The notes: generated from the sequence alone by a model not told the origin. 64,000 nucleotides of DNA from Pseudarthrobacter sp. GA104 (GCF_009741265.1 NZ_WOWL01000001.1:2976001-3040000); one strand, 5' to 3'; numbered from the stretch's first letter, positions 23,101 to 32,527 are shown. A program made the numbers and translations.

Positions 23101-24959
23101 TAATCTTGTGGCGGCCAGGGAAGGGCGCTTTCCCTGGACCGTGGCCGTCCGACACCTGCTCCTTGCGCATGGACGCGTTCTCCCCGCCTATAGACGCGCG
23201 GCGGCATTACCCTTCCCGGGAGTTGGACGGCATCGTGGGGTGGCGACTGTGCGACTGCCGGGGCCCGGGCGGGGCGGGCCGGATGTGCACGAGTGGGGGG
23301 CTCCGCTCCCTGGTCCACATGGTGTGGCCCCCTACCGTCTTCCTGAGGTACCGGGAATGTTCCGGGGAGGGGTGGTGCGGTGGAATAGTAGGTGTGGCCG
23401 GTTGGGGTGGTGGTTGCCACTGTATGCCGCGGGCCGGGCACGCGTTCTGCCGCCCAGCCGCCGGTTTCCTTGGTGTGGTTACAGGCTTCGCAGAGGCCTT
23501 GGCCGTTGCCGGCGCTGGTGGCGCCGCCGCTATGCCAGGAAGCGATGTGATCGTGATGCCTGATGGGGGCGTCGCAGTACGGGGTGCGGCAGGTTTCGTC
23601 CCGGACTTGAAGGAAGCGCTTCAGCCCCGCCGGGAAAAGCCGGGCTTTGGCATCCATGGCCAGCAGGTCCCCGCTGCCGGGGGCGGTGTAAAGCCGCCGG
23701 ACCCACACATCAAGCTCGCGGCGAACAGCAGCGGCGTGGTCGCCCGCGGCACCCTCGCCTCCTGCACCCTCGCCTCCGGCACCGTCGCCGGCGGTGCCGT
23801 CAGCGGCAGGAGAACTAGCGCTGCCGGTGCTTGGGTCTGTTGGCGGCATTCCCGCGGCTGATGTACTGGCAAGGGCGATGTTTCTGGCCCAGTCTGCGGG
23901 AATGGTGCCGTACCCGGGAAGCCGGGCGGCCTCTGAATCGGCCTGGAGCAAGGCGCGGTCGGTCATAACGAGCTGAATCTCCACCCCGCTGATGCCGGCC
24001 GGGGTGCCGCTAACCCTGTCGACGAGGGTGTCGGCCATAACCTGCCCCCGGGACCGTTCGTCTCCTGCAGAGCGGGCGGTATCGGCGTCCCTGGCCAGGG
24101 CGGCGTAGGCGGCGACGCCTTGGGCAACGGGGAGCAGCGCGGTCAGGTAGGTCATGGTGTCAGGGGCTGGGCGAAGGCTCACGGTCCGTTCGGTAACCGC
24201 TCGTGCGGCCCGCTTTGCGATGGAGCGGGGGTCCCGGCGGTACGCCGCGGCGCGGACTGCGGCGACGATGGCGCGGTCGCCGGCGCCGTCGAGCGTGCCG
24301 GTGTCGGCAGCGAGTTCCTCATCCACGCCGGCACGGTCCTCCACCGTGAGGCAGATGGTTTCCTTCACGATCAGGGTGGCGCGCCACTCGTTCAGCTGGC
24401 CGCTCCGAAAGGCGGCGAAGGTGCGGGGCATGCCCGTAAGGGCTTTGGCCAGGCCCAGCAACCGGGACCCCCTGGCCGGGGATTCCCGCCGTGCCAGTGC
24501 GATCTGCGCCGCGACACCGGCGCCCTGCTCATCCACGGGCACGCCGGCGTCAGCCTGCTCCTGCCGCTGCAATAGATCGAAGGCCACAGCAAGCCGGGCC
24601 TGCTGCGCGCCGGCCAGGCATTTCAGGTCCTCCCACTGCCGCATCTGCTCAACCATCCCCGCACTATCGCGGGCCACAGGAATACCAGCCAGAACGGCCA
24701 ATGCATCAGCGAGGGTCGGCGCGGCAGGCAGGGACGCAGGCGCGCCTCCGGAAGCCGGAACAACAGGCGTTGGGTGGGGTGTACCGGCAGCGGTGGGAAT
24801 GGCACGCGATGCGTGGGGTTTATCGGCAAAGGTCGGAATGGCAGGGGAGGAGTCCGGCTTATCCCCTTCGATAACCACAGGCGAGGGCTGCGGCACGCTG
24901 GCAGCAAGGGGCACCCGAGGCTCCGCCCCCACTGCAACCGTCCCCAATACCGCTTCCAT
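23100..24959 (-). CDS. DUF222 and HNH endonuclease domain protein
   Basis: About 619 residues. An Ala/Pro-rich N terminus is followed by a DUF222 region (LLQRQEQADAGVPVDEQ onward) and a C-terminal HNH nuclease motif in which CRTPYCDAP, HHDHIASWHSGG and GLCEACNHTKE supply the zinc cysteines, the catalytic His pair and the closing His. Proteins of this family are multicopy in Micrococcaceae genomes and their biological role is unsettled. ATG 24959 is preferred; a GTG at 24998 is possible and neither has a strong ribosome site. The gene interrupts the run of sugar genes and has no obvious link with them. Confidence 0.82.
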   Translation of the reverse strand: MEAVLGTVAVGAEPRVPLAASVPQPSPVVIEGDKPDSSPAIPTFADKPHASRAIPTAAGTPHPTPVVPASGGAPASLPAAPTLADALAVLAGIPVARDSAGMVEQMRQWEDLKCLAGAQQARLAVAFDLLQRQEQADAGVPVDEQGAGVAAQIALARRESPARGSRLLGLAKALTGMPRTFAAFRSGQLNEWRATLIVKETICLTVEDRAGVDEELAADTGTLDGAGDRAIVAAVRAAAYRRDPRSIAKRAARAVTERTVSLRPAPDTMTYLTALLPVAQGVAAYAALARDADTARSAGDERSRGQVMADTLVDRVSGTPAGISGVEIQLVMTDRALLQADSEAARLPGYGTIPADWARNIALASTSAAGMPPTDPSTGSASSPAADGTAGDGAGGEGAGGEGAAGDHAAAVRRELDVWVRRLYTAPGSGDLLAMDAKARLFPAGLKRFLQVRDETCRTPYCDAPIRHHDHIASWHSGGATSAGNGQGLCEACNHTKETGGWAAERVPGPRHTVATTTPTGHTYYSTAPPLPGTFPVPQEDGRGPHHVDQGAEPPTRAHPARPARAPAVAQSPPHDAVQLPGRVMPPRVYRRGERVHAQGAGVGRPRSRESALPWPPQD

Positions 24960-25027
24960 AGCCAAAGTCTTCCACCAGGGTGTGACAACGACAGCCACCC
25001 AAAAGCCCTATGTGGAAAACGGGAAAA

Positions 25028-25072
25028 GCCGCTCCGCCCTGTGCCGCTCCGCCCTGTGCCGCTCCGCCCCAA
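25028..25072. repeat. three tandem copies of a 15-bp unit
   Basis: GCCGCTCCGCCCTGT occurs at 25028 and 25043, with a third copy at 25058 changed at its last bases. It lies in the 200-bp gap between the HNH gene and the beta-galactosidase stop. No other feature is seen in that gap. Confidence 0.85.
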
Positions 25073-25159
25073 GCGGCTCCGCCTCCAGGCCGCCCTGTGC
25101 AAAGCGGAGCGGCGACGCCAAAGGAGGCGCCGCCGTCGCACGTTCTTAGGCGCGGGTGC

Positions 25160-27175
25160 CTAGCCCTCCGCAACTACCGCCACGCCGCCCGCCGGGACCC
25201 GCCCCGGAAACGGTTCGCCGGTCAGCAAATCCTGGCCGGATGCCTCTACGGCGGCATCCGAACGCGTGTGGTTGATCGCGAAAAGGAAGCCCTGCCCGTC
25301 GGCAGAGCGCCGCCGCACCAGTTCCACACCAGGGTCGGCCGCAGCAGCGGGGGCCACACCGGACTCTTCCAACAGCCGGTCCACCACGGAATCAATGCCG
25401 TCGGGATCGGGGAACGTGGCCAGGTACCAGGCCGCTCCCGAACCCACGGCCCGTCGCGTGAGGGACGGAACGCCTTCCAGCGGATACTCGGTAAACGCCT
25501 GCATGGCTTCCGCGCCGGCCAGGTGGACGTGCTCGCTCCAGATGGAAGAAACGGTCCCGTCGCTCAGCTTCAGCTGCGACCCGGCCAGCAATGGATGGAA
25601 CTCCTCAACACGAACGCCCAGCAGCTCCCGGAAGGCCCCTGGATAGCCGCCCAGCCGGACGTGGTCCTTCCCGTCCGCGATCCCGCTGAAGTAGCTCACC
25701 AGCACAGTGGCGCCGGCGGAGGCCGCGGCGGAAATGTTGGCCGCGGCCTCGTCAGTGACGGTGTACAGGGTGCACACCAGCACGAGGTCGTATCCATCAA
25801 GGGAAGCGGAAGGGTGCACGAAATCCACGGACACGCCCCGAAGGAACAGCGAGCGGTGGAACGCCCGCTGCAGGTCCAGGTACCGCACGTCAATGCTCGG
25901 TTTGGAGTCGATCTCACTGGCCCACCAGGCCTCGTAGTCGAACACGATCGCAACCCGGGATTCCACTCGCGAACCGCGCACCGGAGCCAACCGCTTCAGG
26001 TCCGCCCCCAGTTCCACCACCTCGCGCCACACCCGGGTGTCCCGGCCGCCGTGCGGCACCATGGCCGAGTGGAACTTCTCCGAGCCGGCGAAGCTCTGCC
26101 GCCACTGGAAAAACATCACGGCGTCGGCACCGCGGGACACGTGCGCCAGCGAGTTGCGCAGCATTTCCCCGGGCATCTTGGGCCGGTTTCGCGGCTGCCA
26201 GTTGACGGCCGACGTCGAATGTTCCATCAGGATCCACGGGTCCCCTTCCGCGATGCCGCGGGTGAGGTCCGCGCTGAACGCGAGTTCGATGTGCCGCTCC
26301 GGATCGGCGGCCACGAGGTAGTGGTCGTTGGCGATGACGTCCAGGTCCTTGGCCCAGTCAAAGTAGTCCATGGACTTGGTGGCGCTGGAAGCCATGAGGT
26401 TGGTGGTGCACGGCACGCCCGGTGTGACTTCCCGCAGGACCGCCACGAGTTCGCGGTAGTAGTCCATGAGTACCCAGGAGCTGAAGCGCTGGAAGTCCAG
26501 TTGCTGCCCCGGATTCAGCGTGGAAGGCGCGGCTGCGGGCGGCAGGATCTCCTCGAATGAGCCGTAGTTCTGGGACCAGAACGCCGTGCCCCAGGCGGCA
26601 TTCAAGGCCGCGATGCTGCCGTACCGCCGCTCGAGCCACAGGCGGAACGCGGCGGCGTCTTCCTCGCCGTAGAACTCCGAAACGTGGCAGCCCAGTTCGT
26701 TGTCCACGTGCCACAGCGCCAGGGCGGGGTGGTCCTTGTAGCGCTCCGCGAGCATCCGGGTGATGCCGCTGGCGTAGCGGCGGTAAACGGCCGACGACGG
26801 AGTGTAGTGCCGCCGTGACCCCGGGCCCAGCACGGTTCCGTCAGCCGTGACCGGGAGGATTTCCGGATGCTTCCGTACCAGCCATGCCGGGGGAGCTGCG
26901 GTGGCGGTGGCCAGGGCGACCTTGACGCCGATGCCGTGGAGGTTGTCCAGCACCTCATCGAGCCAGCCAAAGTCGTACTTCCCTTCGGCGGGTTCCAGCA
27001 GTGCCCAGGAGAAAATTCCCACGCTCAGGAAGTTCACGCCCGCTTCCCTCATCAGCTCCAGGTCCTCCAGGCGGACGCTGACGGGCCACTGCTCTGGGTT
27101 GTAGTCCCCGCCGTAGGCGATGCCTCCGATGTTGTTCCAGACGCTGGCCGGCTGGGAGATATCCTGCGAATCCAT
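25160..27175 (-). CDS. GH42 beta-galactosidase
   Basis: A 671-residue glycoside hydrolase of family 42. It opens with the family motif GIAYGGDYNPEQW (residues 18-30); the acid/base is Glu160 in WHVDNELGCH and the nucleophile is Glu318 in PWILMEHSTSAVNW. The trimerisation and C-terminal domains follow (FDYEAWW near 411). There is no signal peptide, so it acts on imported beta-galactosides; next to pectin genes, galactan side chains of rhamnogalacturonan I are a likely source (inference). It is divergent from an ABC importer with LacI-type operators between. Confidence 0.92.
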   Translation of the reverse strand: MDSQDISQPASVWNNIGGIAYGGDYNPEQWPVSVRLEDLELMREAGVNFLSVGIFSWALLEPAEGKYDFGWLDEVLDNLHGIGVKVALATATAAPPAWLVRKHPEILPVTADGTVLGPGSRRHYTPSSAVYRRYASGITRMLAERYKDHPALALWHVDNELGCHVSEFYGEEDAAAFRLWLERRYGSIAALNAAWGTAFWSQNYGSFEEILPPAAAPSTLNPGQQLDFQRFSSWVLMDYYRELVAVLREVTPGVPCTTNLMASSATKSMDYFDWAKDLDVIANDHYLVAADPERHIELAFSADLTRGIAEGDPWILMEHSTSAVNWQPRNRPKMPGEMLRNSLAHVSRGADAVMFFQWRQSFAGSEKFHSAMVPHGGRDTRVWREVVELGADLKRLAPVRGSRVESRVAIVFDYEAWWASEIDSKPSIDVRYLDLQRAFHRSLFLRGVSVDFVHPSASLDGYDLVLVCTLYTVTDEAAANISAAASAGATVLVSYFSGIADGKDHVRLGGYPGAFRELLGVRVEEFHPLLAGSQLKLSDGTVSSIWSEHVHLAGAEAMQAFTEYPLEGVPSLTRRAVGSGAAWYLATFPDPDGIDSVVDRLLEESGVAPAAAADPGVELVRRRSADGQGFLFAINHTRSDAAVEASGQDLLTGEPFPGRVPAGGVAVVAEG

Positions 27176-27228
27176 GGGACTCCTTCATCTAATGAGAGGG
27201 CTGTGGCACTGGGAGAAAACGTGTTCTT

Positions 27229-27242
27229 GGAAAACGCTTGCC
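27229..27242. promoter_or_regulatory. LacI-type operator, galactoside region copy 1
   Basis: GGAAAACGCTTGCC lies about 55 bases from the beta-galactosidase start, in the divergent promoter region. A similar weaker sequence, AGAAAACGTGTTCT, lies just to the left. Confidence 0.6.
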
Positions 27243-27251
27243 CATATTCGT

Positions 27252-27265
27252 GGAAAACGCTTGCC
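27252..27265. promoter_or_regulatory. LacI-type operator, galactoside region copy 2
   Basis: An exact repeat of GGAAAACGCTTGCC, 23 bases from copy 1, roughly two helical turns. Confidence 0.65.
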
Positions 27266-27286
27266 CGCAGCCGGGAATGCCGATAT

Positions 27287-27298
27287 TGTATCGATTCA
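27287..27298. promoter_or_regulatory. rhamnose-type operator candidate
   Basis: TGTATCGATTCA matches the palindrome TGAATCGATTCA at 11 of 12 positions, the same form as sites near the rhamnose genes (37215, 47885). Confidence 0.5.
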
Positions 27299-27374
27299 GA
27301 AGCCGTGTAAGCCAGCTCACTACTCCCGTTGCAGGTGGGCGACAGCATTGCACAGATCGAGCAAGGAGGCTCCC

Positions 27375-28664
27375 ATGATCAACAGAAGGCATTTCCTCAC
27401 CACCGTGGCCGTCGGCACCGCATCTGCTGCGGCCCTCGCGGCGTGCGGAACGGGCTCCAGCTCTTCCGGAGGGGCCGGCACCGCCGAGAAGCCCGTCACC
27501 ATCAATTACACCTGGTGGGGCAACGATGACCGTGCGGAGCGCACCCGCAAGGCCATTGCGCTGTTCGAGTCGAAGAACCCGGATATCAAGGTCAACGGCA
27601 ACTTCACCGACTTCGCCGGGTACTGGCAGAAGCGTGCCACCGAAGCTGCCGGCGGCGGCCTGCCCGACGTTATGCAGTGGGACCTCTCCTACTTGCGGGA
27701 TTACGGCCAGCGCAACCAGCTCCTGGACCTGGGTACCGTCAAGATCAACACGGATGCCTTTGACAAGTCCCTCCTGCCGTCCGGCCAGATCCGGGGCAAG
27801 ACCTACGGCATCCCCACCAGCACCAACGCCTTCGCCGTCTACTACGATCCCGCCAAGCTGGCCTCCCTGGGCATTGCCGAGCCGGACGGCACGTGGACCT
27901 ACAAGGAGTACAACGCCTTCCTCGCCGAAGTAGGCACCAAGGGCAACGGCGCGCTTTTCGGCTCCACCGACTACACCGGCGTCTGGTGGATGTTCAACAT
28001 CTGGCTGCGCCAGAACAACATCCAAGCGTTCACTGAGGACGGCAAGCTCGGCTTCACCAAGGATGACCTGAAGAAGTGGTGGAACCAGACCGCCGCCCTT
28101 CGCGGCACCCCTGCCCTCGTCTCCGAAGAGCGCGTCACCCAGCTCGCCCCCAAGTCCCCCTTTGGCTCGAATGTCACCGCCAGCGAAGTCACCTGGGACA
28201 ACTTCATGGCTGCCTACCTCGGGGACAGCGGCGCCAAGGAGCTCAAGCTTGTGCCGGTGCCCTCGGATGACCCGGACAACCTGGGCCTGTTCCTCAAGCC
28301 GTCCATGCTGATGGTGGCCAGTGCCAAGACCAAGTACAAGGATGCTGCTGCCCGCTTCATCGACTTCATGGTCAACGACCCCGAGGTGGGCAACATCTTC
28401 AAGACCTCCCGCGGCGTTCCGGCGTCGAAGACCCAGCGGGACGGCACCACTTTCGAAGGTACTGACAAGCTCGTCGTCGACTACGAAAAGTCGATCGAGC
28501 AGTACCTCAAGGACGCTCCCGAGCCACCCATCGTCGGTTTCGGCACCCTCGAGACATCCTTCAAGCGGGTCAGCTCGGACCTGAACTACGGCAAGCTGAC
28601 CATCGACGGTGCAGCCGATTCCTGGTTCAAGGAAGCCGAAGACCTCATCAAGCAGAACGCCTGA
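27375..28664 (+). CDS. sugar ABC transporter substrate-binding lipoprotein (Tat-type signal)
   Basis: A 429-residue binding protein. The signal starts INRRHFLTT, a twin-arginine motif, and ends in lipobox LAAC (Cys ~22), so it is probably Tat-exported and lipidated. The mature protein begins TINYTWWGNDDRAERTRKAI, characteristic of CUT1 sugar-binding proteins. The ATG is preceded by AAGGAGG. It is the first gene of an importer divergent from the beta-galactosidase, which suggests a galacto-oligosaccharide substrate. Confidence 0.92.
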   Translation: MINRRHFLTTVAVGTASAAALAACGTGSSSSGGAGTAEKPVTINYTWWGNDDRAERTRKAIALFESKNPDIKVNGNFTDFAGYWQKRATEAAGGGLPDVMQWDLSYLRDYGQRNQLLDLGTVKINTDAFDKSLLPSGQIRGKTYGIPTSTNAFAVYYDPAKLASLGIAEPDGTWTYKEYNAFLAEVGTKGNGALFGSTDYTGVWWMFNIWLRQNNIQAFTEDGKLGFTKDDLKKWWNQTAALRGTPALVSEERVTQLAPKSPFGSNVTASEVTWDNFMAAYLGDSGAKELKLVPVPSDDPDNLGLFLKPSMLMVASAKTKYKDAAARFIDFMVNDPEVGNIFKTSRGVPASKTQRDGTTFEGTDKLVVDYEKSIEQYLKDAPEPPIVGFGTLETSFKRVSSDLNYGKLTIDGAADSWFKEAEDLIKQNA

Positions 28665-28712
28665 CCAGGCAGACTGACTGACCAAGACGTCCACAACTGA
28701 CGGAATGAACCC

Positions 28713-29666
28713 GTGACCCAAAGCCCAACCCTGAGCAGGCGTTCGACGTCGTCCGCCTCCCCGCTGCCGCGCAAGTCGCGGCAGCGGGGGGTGGACGCCC
28801 GCGCCGGCTATACCTTCCTGCTGCCCTGGCTGCTGGGATTCATCGCCCTCACCATCGGGCCGATGATTTCCTCGCTGTATCTGTCCTTCACCAACTACAA
28901 CCTGTTTGATCCGCCCAAATGGATCGGTTTCGACAACTACACCACCCTCTTCCAGGACGAGCGGTTCCTGCAGTCGGTGGGCGTGACCGTCAGCTACGTT
29001 GTGTTCGGTACCCCGCTCAAGCTCGCCGCCGCACTGGCAGTGGCGATGCTCCTGAACAGCAAGCGCCGCGGCCAGGGGTTCTACAGGTCCGCGTTCTATG
29101 CCCCGTCCCTGATCGGCGCCTCGGTGTCCATCGCGATTGTCTGGAAGGCCATGTTCGGCGATTCCGGCCCGGTGGACCAGGGCCTGTCCCTCTTCGGGAT
29201 CAACCTGGGCGGGTGGGTGGGCAACCCGGCCATGACCATGCCGATGTTCATCCTGCTGACCGTGTGGCAGTTCGGCGCCCCGATGGTGATCTTCCTGGCC
29301 GGCCTGAAGCAGATCCCCAACGACCTTTACGAGGCCGCGTCCATGGATGGGGCCGGGCCGGTGCGGAAGTTCCTCAACATCACCTGGCCCATGCTGTCGC
29401 CGGTGATCTTCTTCAACCTGCTGATGGAAACCATCCACGCGTTCCAGATCTTCAACTCGGCCTACATCATCTCCAACGGTGAAGGCGGTCCGGCCGGCTC
29501 CACCCTTTTCTACACCCTCTACCTTTACCTGCGGGGCTTCAGCGATTTCCGGATGGGCTACGCCTCGGCCATGGCCTGGCTGCTCCTGATCGTGGTGGGC
29601 ATCCTGACCCTGATCATCTTCCGCACGTCCAAGTCCTGGGTCCATTACAGCGGTGATGCAAAATGA
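28713..29666 (+). CDS. carbohydrate ABC transporter permease (MalF type)
   Basis: A 317-residue permease. Its first helix is YTFLLPWLLGFIALTIGPM and the EAA loop is LYEAASMDGAGPVRKFLNI near residue 207. It is clearly a paralogue of the permease at 19493, with the same helix order and FTNYNLFDPPKWIGFDNY loop. It starts with GTG and ends overlapping the next ATG by 4 bases. Confidence 0.9.
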   Translation: MTQSPTLSRRSTSSASPLPRKSRQRGVDARAGYTFLLPWLLGFIALTIGPMISSLYLSFTNYNLFDPPKWIGFDNYTTLFQDERFLQSVGVTVSYVVFGTPLKLAAALAVAMLLNSKRRGQGFYRSAFYAPSLIGASVSIAIVWKAMFGDSGPVDQGLSLFGINLGGWVGNPAMTMPMFILLTVWQFGAPMVIFLAGLKQIPNDLYEAASMDGAGPVRKFLNITWPMLSPVIFFNLLMETIHAFQIFNSAYIISNGEGGPAGSTLFYTLYLYLRGFSDFRMGYASAMAWLLLIVVGILTLIIFRTSKSWVHYSGDAK

Positions 29667-30580
29667 CAACCATGGCAACCCCCACCCAGTCCGCCCGCGA
29701 CGCACAGGTGCCGCACTACAACCCGAAATCCGAATCAGCAGGTGCCAAGCGCGCCAAGAGCACCATTTTCCACGTCGTGGCGCTGGCACTCACGGCCGTG
29801 GTCCTGTACCCGGGCCTGTGGATGATCGCCTCCTCGTTCAAGCCCAATGCCGAGATCGGCGGCGCGAACACGTCGCTGTGGTCCAACAACTTCAGCTTCG
29901 ACAACTTCGTCACAGCCATGGACGGGATCGGCGGGGTCTCCACCCTGCAGTTCTTCACCAACTCCCTGATCCTGGCCGTCGGTGCCGTGGTGGGAACCGT
30001 CCTCTCCGCGTCGGTCTCCGCCTACGCGTTCGCCCGGATCAAGTTTCCCGGCCGCAGCGTGTTCTTCGGCATGATGATCGCCACCCTGCTCCTGCCGTTC
30101 CACGTGGTGATCATCCCGCAGTACATCGTGTTCCAGCAGCTGGGCCTGGTGGACACGTACGTGCCGCTGCTGATCGGCAAGTTCCTCGCCGCCGACGCGT
30201 TCTTCGTGTTCCTCATGGTCCAGTTCATGCGCAACCTCCCCGGTGAGCTGGACGAGGCGGCAAGGATCGACGGCGCCGGCCACGTCCGGATCTTCACGTC
30301 CATCATGCTCCCGCTGATGAAGCCGGCCCTGATCTCCACCTCGATCTTCTCCTTCATCTGGAGCTGGAACGACTTCCTGGGCCCGCTGCTCTACCTGAAC
30401 ACCCCGGACAAGTACCCGCTGCCCCTGGCGCTGCGCCTCTTCGTGGACCAGACCCAGTCCTCGGACTACGGCGCCATGATCGCCATGTCCGTCCTGGCCC
30501 TCCTGCCCGTGCTGATCTTCTTCCTGGTGTTCCAGCGCTACATCGTCGAAGGCGTCTCCACCCAGGGCCTCAAAGGCTAG
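29663..30580 (+). CDS. carbohydrate ABC transporter permease (MalG type)
   Basis: A 305-residue permease with EAA loop ELDEAARIDGAGHVRIFTSI near residue 194 and the ending GVSTQGLKG. It closely resembles the permease at 20427, indicating that the two importers arose by duplication. No ATPase gene follows. Confidence 0.9.
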   Translation: MTTMATPTQSARDAQVPHYNPKSESAGAKRAKSTIFHVVALALTAVVLYPGLWMIASSFKPNAEIGGANTSLWSNNFSFDNFVTAMDGIGGVSTLQFFTNSLILAVGAVVGTVLSASVSAYAFARIKFPGRSVFFGMMIATLLLPFHVVIIPQYIVFQQLGLVDTYVPLLIGKFLAADAFFVFLMVQFMRNLPGELDEAARIDGAGHVRIFTSIMLPLMKPALISTSIFSFIWSWNDFLGPLLYLNTPDKYPLPLALRLFVDQTQSSDYGAMIAMSVLALLPVLIFFLVFQRYIVEGVSTQGLKG

Positions 30581-30602
30581 TGCCGGGAACCCGAGACAGA
30601 AA

Positions 30603-31229
30603 ATGAGCGCCATGGACAGCACCACACCCGCCCCCGACCACCACGAACCCGTCCCGGTGAACCGCTTCGCATTGTTCTCCGAGACCCTCCTGGCCGGGGT
30701 GCTGGTCCTGGTGCTCTCCATCCCGCTGGTGACGATTCCCGCCGCGTACGCGGCGGGAATCGCCCACCTGGAACGGCACCTCTCCGGCCGCGACGATTCC
30801 GTCCGGGGCCTCTGGGGCACGTTCAAAGCTGCCCTGCCCGGCAGCTGGAAGCTGGGAATCACGACGGCGGCAGCCGCCGTCGTGATTGTCCTCAACCTGC
30901 TGCTCGCGTGGGTGGGGCAGCTGCCCGGCCGCGAAGTGGTCCTGCCGGCCACCCTGATCCTTGCCGCCGGGGCGGCCATCCTGCTGCTGCGCACCGCCGC
31001 CGGGTGGCCTGACGCCGCAGTCTCTTCAAAGGATGGCAAGAGTGCCTGGCGCTTGGCGCTCGAAAATGCCCAATCGCTGTCCGTCAGGGACTGGACCGGA
31101 TCGCTCCTGCTGGCTGCCGCACTCTTCGGGGCAGTGGTTTTCGTCTGGATGCTCGCAGCACTCTTCGTGGTGGTTCCCGGCACCCTCATCCTCGCCGCCG
31201 CGGCGGTCAAACTGCGTTCCGCCCGCTGA
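30603..31229 (+). CDS. YesL-like (DUF624-type) polytopic membrane protein
   Basis: A 208-residue membrane protein with hydrophobic segments near residues 29-52, 91-108, 111-128 and 170-200. Its size, helix pattern and place at the end of a sugar ABC operon fit the YesL/DUF624 family, whose members accompany rhamnogalacturonan and other glycoside importers; the molecular role is unknown. An ATG nine bases further on is an alternative start. The coding region holds two perfect palindromes of about 30 bases (30733-30762 and 30857-30887). Confidence 0.65.
   Translation: MSAMDSTTPAPDHHEPVPVNRFALFSETLLAGVLVLVLSIPLVTIPAAYAAGIAHLERHLSGRDDSVRGLWGTFKAALPGSWKLGITTAAAAVVIVLNLLLAWVGQLPGREVVLPATLILAAGAAILLLRTAAGWPDAAVSSKDGKSAWRLALENAQSLSVRDWTGSLLLAAALFGAVVFVWMLAALFVVVPGTLILAAAAVKLRSAR
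30733..30762. repeat. perfect 30-bp palindrome inside coding sequence
   Basis: The 15-base arm CGATTCCCGCCGCGT is followed directly by its exact complement. It encodes a symmetric peptide run (IPAAYAAGI). Confidence 0.9.
30857..30887. repeat. perfect 31-bp palindrome inside coding sequence
   Basis: The arm AATCACGACGGCGGC (15 bases), a central A and the exact complement. It encodes ITTAAAAVVI and lies 95 bases after the first palindrome. Confidence 0.9.
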
Positions 31230-31273
31230 ACATTTTTCCTGGTCCTGCCCGCCACTATTGAGTTGAGTCCGAC

Positions 31274-32527
31274 GTGTCTTCCGACCGCCAGCGTTCCGAA
31301 CAGTCCGTCCATTCCCCGCAGGACCAGCCCCGGTGGTACCAGCCGCTGACGCAGCGGAACTACCGGCTCTTCCTGGCCCTGGTGTTTGCAGGGAGCGTGG
31401 GTGTGTGGATGCAGCGGCTCGCCCAGGACTGGCTGGTGCTGCAGCTGACCGGCAGTCCCGCCGCCGTGGGCGTGGCCGTTGCCCTCCAGTTCCTTCCCAT
31501 GCTGGTGGTGGGGCCCCTGAGCGGCCTGCTGGTGGACATGTTTTCCAAGCGGCGCATCATGCTGGCCTGCCAGGCCGTCGTTGCCGTCCTGGCCCTGGGC
31601 CTGGCGGCCTGGGCGGCGACCGGCACCATCACCGTCTGGGCTGTCTACGCCAGTTGCGCTGCGCTCGGCGTGACGTCGGCCATCAACCAGCCTGCCATCC
31701 AGGTGTTCGTTAACGAAGTGGTAGGCGACGCCGCCCTCCGGCCCGCTATCGGCCTCAACAATGCAACCGGCCAGCTGGGCGCCATGGCGGGGCCGGCCCT
31801 GGCAGGAGTTGTCATTGCGCAGGCAGGAACGGCCGCGGCGTTCGCGGCGAACTCGTTGCTGTGCTTGCTGGTCCTCGGCCTGATCGCGGCCATCCGTCCT
31901 GCCGAGCTGCACACAAGCGTTCCGGTGGTTCGCGGGCAGGGCCAGCTCCTGGCCGGGTTCCGCTACGTCCGGGAACGGCCTCCGTTGCTGCTGGTCATTG
32001 CCCTGGCCGGGCTGTTGGGTGTGTTCGGCATGAACGGGCCGGTGGTCTTGGCGGCGTTCGCCGAGCGGGTGTGGCACAACGGCGTTGAAGGGTTCGGCCT
32101 CTTCAATACCGTCAGCGCCCTCGGTGCCCTGGCCGGAGCGCTCCTGGCAGCCCGGCTGAGAAGCCTGGGCCGGAAGGGGATCGTGGCCGCCGCCGGCCTG
32201 TTCGGGCTCTCCCAGTTGGTGGCTGCCCTGATGCCCGACCTCGTCCTCTTCACTGCGATGCTTGCGGTGGTGGGCCTCATGACCCTCCTGTTCCTGACCA
32301 GCGCCGCCACCGCGGTCCAGCTTGAAGCCGGGCCGGAAATCCGTGGCCGCGTGATGGCCCTCTACCTTCCGCTCCTGCTCGGCGGCCATGCCCTGGGCGG
32401 CCTCCTGGCCGGCTGGTTGACCGAGCAGTTCGGCGTGCGCCTCGGCTTGGTGGCCACCGGCGCCGGAGGCATGCTGTCAGCCGCCGTCATCGGATTCCTG
32501 CTCTGGCTGAACTCCCGGAAAACCTAA
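31274..32527 (+). CDS. MFS transporter (MFS_3/EntS-like)
   Basis: A 417-residue major facilitator with about 12 membrane helices. The sequence NYRLFLALVFAGSVGVWMQRLAQDWLVLQLTG and the loop between helices 2 and 3 (GPLSGLLVDMFSKRRIML) fit the MFS_3 group of exporters. The substrate is unknown; it could be an unrelated drug or metabolite exporter that happens to follow the sugar operon. It starts with GTG 44 bases after the YesL-like gene. Confidence 0.82.
   Translation: MSSDRQRSEQSVHSPQDQPRWYQPLTQRNYRLFLALVFAGSVGVWMQRLAQDWLVLQLTGSPAAVGVAVALQFLPMLVVGPLSGLLVDMFSKRRIMLACQAVVAVLALGLAAWAATGTITVWAVYASCAALGVTSAINQPAIQVFVNEVVGDAALRPAIGLNNATGQLGAMAGPALAGVVIAQAGTAAAFAANSLLCLLVLGLIAAIRPAELHTSVPVVRGQGQLLAGFRYVRERPPLLLVIALAGLLGVFGMNGPVVLAAFAERVWHNGVEGFGLFNTVSALGALAGALLAARLRSLGRKGIVAAAGLFGLSQLVAALMPDLVLFTAMLAVVGLMTLLFLTSAATAVQLEAGPEIRGRVMALYLPLLLGGHALGGLLAGWLTEQFGVRLGLVATGAGGMLSAAVIGFLLWLNSRKT

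Noticed and set aside
23007..23861. Forward reading frame opposite the HNH gene
   Set aside because: No domain or ribosome site, and it is antisense to a recognised DUF222-HNH protein.
24960..24998. Longer GTG start for the HNH protein
   Set aside because: Neither start has a good ribosome site; the extra 13 residues lack family support, so the ATG is kept as the more cautious choice.
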